Assembly (NCBI GenBank): GCA_034409055.1
Contig: DAOUMU010000490.1
Coordinates: 1-6,275 of the forward strand
Reading direction: 5' to 3'
DNA: 6,275 nucleotides
Origin: DAOUMU01 sp034409055
Lineage (GTDB): Bacteria > Chloroflexota > Anaerolineae > 4572-78 > J111
Shown here: positions 1 through 5,358 of the stretch, one piece after another
How positions within the stretch are numbered: the stretch's first letter is position 1
How the letters are laid out: each line of letters starts with the position of its first letter
Position numbers and translations under genes: made by a program
The notes under the pieces: generated by a model
Database searches by the model: none
Told to the model about the DNA's origin: nothing
What the model saw: the letters and a program-made list of their open reading frames with translations, nothing else

Positions 1-424
1 CCAGGAGACCCGGCTGCGGGAAGTCGGCTATGTCCGGCGCATCGCCGGCATCCACCCGGATCGAGATGGAACCCTCGAACTCCTTGCTGCCGATGTAGTT
101 CACGTCGATGCCCGTGGCTTCTTCAAAAGCCTCCACTGACTTATCGAACTTGACCGCATCCGCATCGGTGAACGGACCATCAACCGTCACGGTTGTCCCG
201 GCAAACTCGCCCGTCAGCGCCTGTTCGAGAAAGCCACCAGGGGGCACCGCAAAGGCGACTTCGGCCATTTCTTCTTCGGCCGGAGCCGCTTCTTCGGCCG
301 GAGCCGCTTCCTCCTCGGCGGGAGCAGGCTGCTCTGGGGCCGGTGTTGCACCACCGCCACAGGCGGCCAAGACCAGGGCCATTGTCACTAACACAGTGAT
401 TAAAAACCATAAATTTCTCTTCAT
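1..424 (-). CDS. Sugar ABC transporter substrate-binding lipoprotein, N-terminal part (runs off the left edge)
   Basis: This is the start of an extracellular solute-binding protein, the lipid-anchored receptor of a carbohydrate ABC importer. The frame opens at ATG 422-424 and stays open for 141 codons to the window edge, so the C-terminal part and any permease genes lie outside. A lysine/arginine start and hydrophobic stretch (residues 5-18) lead to the lipobox L19-A20-A21-C22, followed by Gly and an Ala/Pro/Glu linker to about residue 45. The mature domain begins near TVTVDGPFTDADAVKF (about residue 71) and carries the motifs EEATGIDVNY, a GSKEFE segment, and DAGDAPDIADFPQPGLL. That last motif is typical of family 1 sugar-binding proteins, closest in my recollection to alpha-glucoside (AglE-type) receptors; the substrate is inference. 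A strong AAAAGGAGG (436-444) lies 11 bases before the start. The upstream LacI repressor and operator fit a sugar-uptake operon. Confidence 0.88.
   Translation of the reverse strand, partial: MKRNLWFLITVLVTMALVLAACGGGATPAPEQPAPAEEEAAPAEEAAPAEEEMAEVAFAVPPGGFLEQALTGEFAGTTVTVDGPFTDADAVKFDKSVEAFEEATGIDVNYIGSKEFEGSISIRVDAGDAPDIADFPQPGLL
271..324 (-). repeat. 18-base tandem repeat encoding the Ala/Pro/Glu linker
   Basis: Two identical 18-base units (271-288 and 289-306) and a diverged third (307-324) encode AAPAEE-type repeats right after the lipobox cysteine. They make a flexible acidic tether between the lipid anchor and the sugar-binding domain. Such linkers are common in lipoprotein receptors and vary in length by repeat slippage. 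Confidence 0.8.
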
Positions 425-435
425 TTTTTGTCTTT

Positions 436-444
436 CCTCCTTTT
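436..444 (-). promoter_or_regulatory. Ribosome binding site of the substrate-binding protein gene
   Basis: AAAAGGAGG on the minus strand is a near-ideal Shine-Dalgarno sequence, 11 bases before ATG 422-424. The spacing is a little longer than usual, but no other start codon fits the lipoprotein signal, so it fixes the start. Confidence 0.75.
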
Positions 445-487
445 AATAGGGAAACCAATCGCTTTCTTATGTTATTACCGAGTGACT

Positions 488-499
488 ACAAACGTTGGT
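488..499. promoter_or_regulatory. Possible weak LacI-type operator near the transporter gene
   Basis: ACAAACGTTGGT shares the seven-base core AAACGTT with the two perfect operators in this window. It sits within a 14-base near-palindrome (487-500, one mismatched pair) about 65 bases upstream of the binding-protein start codon. It lacks the GG...CC arms, so it would be a weaker or auxiliary site. It could also be chance. Confidence 0.3.
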
Positions 500-530
500 A
501 AATAACTCTGCAAAATTAATTTTGGATATC

Positions 531-541
531 ACCTCCTTTTT
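531..541 (-). other. Orphan Shine-Dalgarno-like sequence
   Basis: On the minus strand this reads AAAAAGGAGGT, followed by GATAT. It is almost fully complementary to the 3' end of 16S rRNA, stronger than the site used by the transporter gene. No ATG, GTG or TTG follows at proper spacing. The nearest options are an ATT opening a 17-codon frame that ends at TAA 467-469, or a TTG 18 bases away opening 12 codons. It may be a leader-peptide site, a dead gene start or chance. Confidence 0.4.
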
Positions 542-576
542 AAGGATTATTGCCAGAGTGAAGAATAAGGTATGAG

Positions 577-719
577 CTCCAACTTTGCTCAGTCTGGAGT
601 CCCACAGGGAGGCAGCAAAGCTGCACAGGTCAGCAGATCTGCCCAGGTCTTCGCCCTGCAGGTGTTGCCAAATTCAGGCCAAAATCGGGCATTTGGCAAT
701 TCCTTTGGAGCAATTTTGG
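577..719. repeat. Cluster of inverted repeats (structured RNA or small dispersed element)
   Basis: Several perfect inverted repeats are packed into about 140 bases that look GC-richer than their flanks: CTTTGCT 583-589 with AGCAAAG 614-620, enclosing TCCC 600-603 with GGGA 607-610; GCAGC-AAA-GCTGC 612-624; the palindrome GCAGATCTGC 633-642; CCTGCAGG 655-662; TTGCCAAAT 665-673 with ATTTGGCAA 691-699; and CCAAAAT 679-685 with ATTTTGG 713-719. The last two pairs interleave, so they are mutually exclusive helices, as are the first and third. This could be a folded leader RNA or a palindromic mobile remnant. No known riboswitch consensus was recognised and no run of T follows. Confidence 0.45.
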
Positions 720-974
720 ATCTACTGATACTGCGTATTGGCTTGTTGAAAAGAAGTTCAGACAGCTTAGTGATGTCTTGGTGTATAAATAAGAAGTTGT
801 TTGTGAAGGAGCGAGAAAACAGGTATGGTCAACCCCAATTACCGGTTTGTCATCGTTTGAGGGGTAGGCAATCGTTGCAGGAGAGATAGCTGCCATAGCT
901 CCAATCAACTCTGCTGACTTAATATACAATACTGTCTGTAGAAAGCAACTTTGGGAGGTTGATTTAGGGCCAAC

Positions 975-1006
975 AAGAGATAAGCCAGGTCATCTCTTAC
1001 TTTTTT
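975..1006 (+). terminator. Weak hairpin followed by a T-run
   Basis: AAGAGAT (975-981) and ATCTCTT (992-998) form a perfect seven-base stem with a ten-base loop, and TTTTTT follows at 1001-1006 on the plus strand. The shape is terminator-like, but the stem has only two G-C pairs and no plus-strand gene reads into it. On the minus strand the hairpin would lie near the start of the transporter leader. Confidence 0.2.
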
Positions 1007-1032
1007 GTGAATTATTTTTACATTACAAATGC

Positions 1033-1039
1033 AAACGTT
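1033..1039. promoter_or_regulatory. Additional operator-core match beside the main operator
   Basis: AAACGTT recurs 16 bases (centre to centre) from the perfect operator at 1047-1058, on the transcribed side. The flanks (GC before, ATC after) do not complete the GGAAACGTTTCC palindrome. It could bind a second repressor dimer weakly. Confidence 0.3.
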
Positions 1040-1046
1040 ATCGGGC

Positions 1047-1058
1047 GGAAACGTTTCC
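1047..1058. promoter_or_regulatory. LacI-family operator at the transporter promoter
   Basis: GGAAACGTTTCC is a perfect 12-base palindrome with a central CG, the pattern bound by LacI-family proteins. It directly abuts the -10 box (1059-1064) and covers the expected start point, so bound repressor would block transcription. The identical 12 bases occur at 2158-2169 in front of the regulator gene. Confidence 0.85.
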
Positions 1059-1087
1059 ATTATACTTCTTCCCCATCGTTTTGTCAA
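1059..1087 (-). promoter_or_regulatory. Consensus sigma-70 promoter for the transporter operon
   Basis: On the minus strand TTGACA (1082-1087) and TATAAT (1059-1064) are both exact consensus and are separated by exactly 17 bases. The -35 box begins 17 bases after the lacI stop codon. Transcription would start near 1052, inside the operator, and run toward the substrate-binding protein gene about 630 bases away. A promoter this strong makes sense when held off by a repressor. Confidence 0.85.
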
Positions 1088-1104
1088 AATACAGTCTTCA
1101 TTAA

Positions 1105-2112
1105 CTATCGTCCAGGCGGCGCAGTCGTTTGCCGGATCACTAATTCGGTGGGAAATTGAAGGTGGGTTGGTGAGGCATCGGGATTATCAATCGCTTCCAA
1201 GAGCAGCTCGATCCCCTGGACGCCTGACTCAAAAAGGTTCTGCCGGATTGTGGTTAGTTGAGCGAAATGAGCCAATTCAACATCATCATAACCGACGACA
1301 GATAGATCCTCCGGCACGCTCAAGTTTAACTCGCGAGCCGCCTCCAAAACACCCAAGGCCAGTTCATCGCTAAAGCAAAAGATAGCAGTGGGAGGATCAG
1401 GCAAGTTCAACAAGGCCAGGGCCATTTGTCGCCCATTTCCCCGGCTGTGCCAACCCTGGCGATGATACTCGGGTCGAATGGGTACACCACTTGCTTCCAG
1501 CGCCTGGCAATAACCCAAGTAACGATGACGGCTAAAGCCAGAGTCAAATAGGTCATTCAAATAATCACTGATATAACCGATTTTGCTATGTCCCAGCTCA
1601 ATCAAGTATTCAACAGCCGTGCGCGCGGCGGTCACATCATCCAGAAATATGTGGGGCAGGTCAGGATGGGCGGCTTCAACCAGGACGGTGGGAATTTTTT
1701 GCTGGCGAATGCGACGCAGGTCATCGTCCGTGGGATTAAGCGAGAAAATAAGTAAGCCATCAATCCGACCCTGGCGGGGCACCGTTTGGAAAACCTTATT
1801 ACGTTGGGGGATTGTCTCGACCGCAAACAGGCTGATATCATAATCGCTCTCGGCAATCACCGACATCACGCCGCGTAAACGTTCAAATTGGGAGGCGATG
1901 GTAAAGTAGGTAATAACCACAGCAATGGTGTGGGTTTTGCCCATTGAGAGACGACGCCCGCTGGGGTTTGGCACAAAGTCCAACTCATCGATGGCCGCCA
2001 AAACTTTTTGGCGGGTCCTCTCGTTGACCGGGCGGCTATTATTTAAGACACTGGATACAGTCCCAATGCCAACACCTGCTCTCTTGGCAACATCATGAAT
2101 TGTGACCGGCAC
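1105..2112 (-). CDS. LacI-family transcriptional repressor
   Basis: This 335-residue protein is a full-length LacI/GalR-type regulator, a cytoplasmic dimer that releases DNA when it binds a sugar. Residues 4-25 form the helix-turn-helix (TIHDVAKRAGV, then TVSSVLNN). Residues about 46-59 form the hinge helix, with L55 at the position of the leucine that intercalates at the operator's central CG. Residues about 62-330 form the periplasmic-binding-protein-like sensor domain, with family motifs IDGLLIFS, RYLGYCQAL, FSDELALGVLEAA, VVGYDDVELAHF and TTIRQ. The start is GTG 2110-2112: a GGGGG ribosome binding site (2118-2122) lies 5 bases before it, and an in-frame TAA (2134-2136) rules out a longer protein. 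Its own promoter carries the same palindrome as the transporter promoter, so autoregulation plus control of the adjacent sugar importer is likely. The effector sugar is unknown. Confidence 0.95.
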   Translation of the reverse strand: MPVTIHDVAKRAGVGIGTVSSVLNNSRPVNERTRQKVLAAIDELDFVPNPSGRRLSMGKTHTIAVVITYFTIASQFERLRGVMSVIAESDYDISLFAVETIPQRNKVFQTVPRQGRIDGLLIFSLNPTDDDLRRIRQQKIPTVLVEAAHPDLPHIFLDDVTAARTAVEYLIELGHSKIGYISDYLNDLFDSGFSRHRYLGYCQALEASGVPIRPEYHRQGWHSRGNGRQMALALLNLPDPPTAIFCFSDELALGVLEAARELNLSVPEDLSVVGYDDVELAHFAQLTTIRQNLFESGVQGIELLLEAIDNPDASPTHLQFPTELVIRQTTAPPGR

Positions 2113-2117
2113 AACAA

Positions 2118-2124
2118 CCCCCTT
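2118..2124 (-). promoter_or_regulatory. Ribosome binding site supporting the GTG start of the repressor
   Basis: The minus strand reads AAGGGGG here, 5 bases before GTG 2110-2112. With the upstream in-frame stop it settles the start codon. It is not a canonical GGAGG, which may keep repressor levels low. Confidence 0.5.
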
Positions 2125-2157
2125 TGTTGTTGTTTATAAATGATGTTGACAAAACAG

Positions 2158-2169
2158 GGAAACGTTTCC
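2158..2169. promoter_or_regulatory. LacI-family operator at the repressor's own promoter
   Basis: GGAAACGTTTCC, an exact copy of the palindrome at 1047-1058, starts 14 bases downstream of the lacI -10 box and 45 bases upstream of the GTG. Its place just after the start point suits roadblock-type negative autoregulation. Confidence 0.8.
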
Positions 2170-2183
2170 GTTAGTAGTTCCTT

Positions 2184-2211
2184 ATTTTATACCACAATGC
2201 TTCCTTGTCAA
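2184..2211 (-). promoter_or_regulatory. Sigma-70-type promoter of the repressor gene
   Basis: On the minus strand TTGACA (2206-2211, exact) is followed after 16 bases by TAAAAT (2184-2189, five of six). An alternative -10, TATAAA, sits closer than normal. Transcription would start near 2177, just before the operator. It is a weaker match than the transporter promoter, as expected for a regulator. Confidence 0.65.
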
Positions 2212-2391
2212 ATTCGGCTGTTATACCGGATTCAAACTATTTTCAAATTATTTTCAAATATATTTCTCTACATTCTATGCTAATATTGATCATACGAGTG
2301 GCAGATAACCTAAATCTTGACCGACAGATAGACTCAACGGAAGAAGAACCACTTCTAAAGTATTTTAAGAAAAAAACTAAACCTCAGTTAG
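2212..2391. other. AT-rich intergenic stretch
   Basis: This is the upstream flank of the repressor promoter. It is clearly AT-richer than the genes around it, with short direct repeats of ATTTTCAAA-type sequence at 2239-2260. A plus-strand frame from 2205 to 2456 can be read but has low-complexity residues, no ribosome binding site and no recognisable motif. I see no gene here. Confidence 0.5.
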
Positions 2392-2625
2392 GCGTTAAAA
2401 GCCTATCTTCAAGAAAAACCTCCGCTCTTCCTGACCGACGATTACGTTCCTGTTGAACCAGACGGCCCGTACCAATATTTGCTTGAAGGGGTGTTGGCTT
2501 TTTTCTCCTGCCTTAGCTCCGCTCTCGTTGGGGCCAGCCTGATCCACGACGCTGGAAGTTGGTTAGATCACGGTTCGCTCGCCTCTCCGGCCTTTATGGT
2601 GCTGGTTAATGAAATACTGTATTGA
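2392..2625 (+). pseudogene. Remnant of a trimethylamine methyltransferase (MttB)-like gene
   Basis: A stop-free frame of 77 codons lies between TAG 2389-2391 and TGA 2623-2625, with no start codon before an internal methionine near its end. It reads like real protein: DDYVPVEPDGPYQYLLEG, then LVGASLIHDAG, then LDHGSLASPAFMVLVNEIL. The GASLIHDAG and NEI segments resemble the corrinoid-protein methyltransferase family that includes MttB and glycine-betaine methyltransferases; this rests on my memory of the family. Full proteins are about 480-500 residues, so both ends are gone: the upstream DNA turns AT-rich and the downstream frame stops abruptly. It is the only plus-strand coding trace in the window and probably marks a deletion or rearrangement. 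Confidence 0.6.
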
Positions 2626-2656
2626 GAATAGACAGGTCAGATATGCTGAGAAACTG

Positions 2657-5266
2657 CTAGTTCTTCAGAATTAAGGGCAGGTAGACCCTGGTAACAAGCG
2701 TGAAGCTCCAGGCGGAGGGCCAGGTACTGTTGCCACAGGAATTGGAGGCTCGCGCTCGCCAGTAGTAGATCCCATACGACAGTGCCGACGCCGGTGTGTA
2801 GTTGGAGCTGGAGGTGGTGGTGTCGATCTCCGGTGAGGAGAAGTTGGAGTTGTTGTCCACCTGGATGTGATACGAGGTCGCGCCACTCACCGACGACCAC
2901 TCGAAATAGGGCGTGGTGTCATCGATGCTGCTGCCGTTGGAAGGTGTAACCAGGGAGGGAGCAGAAACTGTGGCTGACACGGTGACCGAGAATGAACCCG
3001 AACCGGCGAAGCTCTCCCCGTACGAAGAACTGCTGACGTTCACCGGCACGGAGTAATTGCCGACCGCATCAGCGCTCAGTGTCCAGGACGCGTTCTGGCT
3101 ACTAGCAGAACCTATGGAACCGACGTTTTGCGGATTGGAACCAGAGACAATGGACAGCCCCGCCGGAACACTTACGGAACCGTTTACGTTGTGGGCAGCC
3201 AGGTCACCGGTGTTATTCACGGGGACATTTACAGTCCATTGATCTCCCACGCACTGGTTATAGTTAGAAGTTCCCAGGCTAAACGTGGGCCCGCTGGCCG
3301 CCGAGAAGTTCTCCTCGGTGGCCAGGGCGTACCACTCGGTGGATGTTCCGTCGAAGGAACTGGAAAAGGCATCCACCTTGACCACCACGGGGTAAAAACC
3401 GTCAGCCTCCACTTGCTCCACGTTGTCGATGCTGCTCGAGGAGCCGTCGACGTAGGTATTATTATCCTCGCGATACAGTTTGAGGTCGATGTCGCTCAGG
3501 TTGTAGTAGGTGCTGGGGTAGCTATCGCCGGCATAGACCACCCGCCGGTGCCAGACCAGGGTGGCGGTCTCCCCGCTGAAAGCGTAGCCTGTGTAGAAGT
3601 CGTAGTCAGGCGAAGGAGAGATGGTACTCTTGAAATAGTCGTCCCGGTGAAAGTAGGCATGGTCCAGGTCGATGTACCCCCAGCCGTAGGTGCTGTCCCA
3701 GTCAGCGGTGCCCCAGTCGTCGGCGGTGTTGATGAGGACGGCTTTCTGGACCATTGGTCTCTCGATGCCATAGTAATCCACCATCAACATGTGGGCTCCC
3801 GCCACGTGGGGCGCAGCCATGCTGGTACCCGACATGGAAACCCAGTCGGCCCCCGCCCCCTCCCAGGTGTTGTTGGCCGAGAGGATGTACGAGCCCGGGG
3901 CGGTGATGTCCGGCTTTTTGCGACCGCCTACGGTGGGGCCCCGGCTGCTGCTGGTCCTGATGGTGTCGTCGCCCCGGCTGGTGGTGTTCTGGTCGTCCAT
4001 GTTGGCCACAGACAGGACGTTGTAGGCGACGGACGGGGATCCTACCGTATTCGCCCCCGGTCCGTCGTTGCCGGCCGAGATGGTCGAGGGGACTGCCATG
4101 TCGTCCACCACCGCGTCCCAGAAGCGAGCATAAAGCGGGTAGTCGTTGCTGTCAATGCCGCCATAGCTTAGGTTGAGCACATCGGCATCATCGCCGGCTG
4201 TAGTGAGCGCCCAGTCCACGCAGTCCATTCCGTCCGACCAGTACATATACGCACCCCCACCGTCGTTGCCGTCGCCGTCGAAGCCAGCCTTGAGGTTGAG
4301 GACCTTGTCGAGACCGGAGGCCACCCCTTCGTAGGTGCTGTTTTCGCTAGCCACGATGCCCGCCACGTGGGTGCCGTGCCCGTTCACGTCGTCCACCGAG
4401 GGGTCGTTGCCAGGCATTCCTATCTCCAAGATATCCGCCGTAGCCAGACACCGCTGCTCAAGGAAGCTCTGGGACGAGAGGCCCGGTTGGGTGTCGTCTA
4501 CGCCACTGTCCATTATGCCGACGTCCCAGATCCCGCCATCGTAGCCAGCGTTCCACCAACTGCTGGCATAGATGCTGGGCACGCTCACATTCAGGTGCCC
4601 GGTCATGAGCCGATCGTCCACGACCTCTGCCACCCCGGGCTGGGCCTCGATGGCCGCCCGCACCTCAGGCGGGATGGCTGCCGCCACGCCGTTCATAGTG
4701 GCGTACTGGTAGATGACCCGTCCGCCCAGATCCTCAATGGCCCCCACCAACTCCGCCTGAGAGGCTTCCAGGCGGGGCCGGGCCCGGTTCAGCATCTCCC
4801 GCCGCATCTCTGTACCCAGGGCCTCCATCTGGACGCTCAGGGCCTTGCTTTCGTCCTGCTGAGCGGCGGACGGCCTGGGCACGGCACGCACCGCCGCCCG
4901 CTCCTCTTCCACGGTGGCGAAGGATTGTCCCTCCCACGGCTTGGGGGTCACAGCCCGTTTCTGGGCGCGCAACGCCTCAAGGCGCGGCTCGTACTCGGCC
5001 CACACCTCCTGGGAGGCCTCGTGCAGGGGCTGCTCCTTGAGAAAGATGATGACCACCATCCGCCCGTCCTTGGTCACGTGCGGCGTGGTCGGCTCGGGGG
5101 GCGGGGCCACCGGGGTGGGGGGCGGCTCCTTGGTCGGCTCAGGTGGATCATCGGCGTTGATCGCAGTTGCCGGCAGCAGCACCAGGCTCAGGGCCAGGAG
5201 CACGTATACCAGCGGTAAGGTCTGACGCCCTCGCCTGGACATTCCAAATCTTTCCCAGATTGACAT
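2657..5266 (-). CDS. Secreted subtilisin-like serine protease (peptidase family S8) with multidomain C-terminus
   Basis: This 869-residue protein is an exported endopeptidase. Residues 1-38 form a signal peptide (RRGRQ, hydrophobic 17-32, cleavage likely near ATA/INA), followed by a Pro-rich linker to about 62. Residues about 68-220 resemble an I9 inhibitor-type pro-domain, strand VVIIFLKEQP and later RVIYQYATMNGVAAAIP, split by a charged helical insert (about 80-170). The catalytic domain (about 240-540) has D253 in VGIMDSGVDD, H297 in NGHGTHVAGI, oxyanion N400 in SAGNDGPG, and S482 in GTSMAAPHVAG, so all active-site residues are present. An Asp/Gly loop (328-338) may bind calcium. C-terminal modules follow: a PPC-like beta domain (about 545-650), a CARDB-like domain (about 659-763), a fibronectin III-like domain (about 768-858), then VYLPLILKN. 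ATG 5264-5266 has AAAGGA 9 bases upstream; M9 is a weaker alternative. It lies 92 bases after a co-oriented lipoprotein gene. Confidence 0.95.
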   Translation of the reverse strand: MSIWERFGMSRRGRQTLPLVYVLLALSLVLLPATAINADDPPEPTKEPPPTPVAPPPEPTTPHVTKDGRMVVIIFLKEQPLHEASQEVWAEYEPRLEALRAQKRAVTPKPWEGQSFATVEEERAAVRAVPRPSAAQQDESKALSVQMEALGTEMRREMLNRARPRLEASQAELVGAIEDLGGRVIYQYATMNGVAAAIPPEVRAAIEAQPGVAEVVDDRLMTGHLNVSVPSIYASSWWNAGYDGGIWDVGIMDSGVDDTQPGLSSQSFLEQRCLATADILEIGMPGNDPSVDDVNGHGTHVAGIVASENSTYEGVASGLDKVLNLKAGFDGDGNDGGGAYMYWSDGMDCVDWALTTAGDDADVLNLSYGGIDSNDYPLYARFWDAVVDDMAVPSTISAGNDGPGANTVGSPSVAYNVLSVANMDDQNTTSRGDDTIRTSSSRGPTVGGRKKPDITAPGSYILSANNTWEGAGADWVSMSGTSMAAPHVAGAHMLMVDYYGIERPMVQKAVLINTADDWGTADWDSTYGWGYIDLDHAYFHRDDYFKSTISPSPDYDFYTGYAFSGETATLVWHRRVVYAGDSYPSTYYNLSDIDLKLYREDNNTYVDGSSSSIDNVEQVEADGFYPVVVKVDAFSSSFDGTSTEWYALATEENFSAASGPTFSLGTSNYNQCVGDQWTVNVPVNNTGDLAAHNVNGSVSVPAGLSIVSGSNPQNVGSIGSASSQNASWTLSADAVGNYSVPVNVSSSSYGESFAGSGSFSVTVSATVSAPSLVTPSNGSSIDDTTPYFEWSSVSGATSYHIQVDNNSNFSSPEIDTTTSSSNYTPASALSYGIYYWRARASNSCGNSTWPSAWSFTLVTRVYLPLILKN

Positions 5267-5358
5267 CGTGATTTTTCCTTTCTCGCTCCCTTGCTGCTCA
5301 TAAAGAAATCTGTATGTCAGCTTAGGAAGCCTTTATTCAGTCAACGATTTATGTTTCA

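Larger units (their letters stand above)
425..1046 (-). other. Long untranslated leader/intergenic region before the transporter gene
   Basis: No convincing gene occupies this stretch of about 620 bases. Frames on both strands are short, lack ribosome binding sites or use poor starts, and resemble no family I know. If the consensus promoter at 1059-1087 drives the transporter, this whole region is its 5' leader. It holds, in transcript order, an AT-rich segment with a small hairpin (975-998), a stretch I cannot interpret (about 720-960), an inverted-repeat cluster (577-719), the orphan Shine-Dalgarno sequence (531-541), a perfect 14-base palindrome CAAAATTAATTTTG (511-524) and the gene's own ribosome binding site. 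Confidence 0.6.

Noticed and set aside
108..446. Plus-strand Ala/Ser-rich frame over the transporter start
   Set aside because: It is antisense to the lipoprotein signal and linker of the substrate-binding protein; the serine/alanine run only mirrors the 18-base linker repeats.
630..929. Minus-strand frame of 99 codons in the transporter leader
   Set aside because: It starts at TTG without a ribosome binding site, runs through the inverted-repeat cluster and shows no family motif.
868..1104. Stop-free plus-strand stretch of 78 codons with a protein-like beginning (IVAGEIAAIAPINSADLIY)
   Set aside because: It has no start codon and runs through the transporter promoter and operator. The first 20 codons look slightly protein-like but I could not tie them to a family.
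2146..2174. TTGACA on the plus strand beside the lacI operator, suggesting a divergent promoter
   Set aside because: No -10 box is found 15-19 bases downstream, and no intact plus-strand gene follows.
3128..4171. Plus-strand open frame of 347 codons
   Set aside because: It lies fully antisense to the catalytic and C-terminal domains of the subtilase, whose frame has all active-site motifs. The plus-strand product is Gly/Val/His-rich with no recognisable domain, a typical shadow in GC-rich DNA.
4367..5218. Plus-strand open frame of 283 codons
   Set aside because: It is antisense to the subtilase pro-domain and start of the catalytic domain, with a His/Gly/Arg-rich low-complexity product and no motif.
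5267..5358. Separate promoter for the protease gene (TTGACT near 5334-5339)
   Set aside because: No acceptable -10 box follows at normal spacing, so read-through from the lipoprotein gene is at least as likely.
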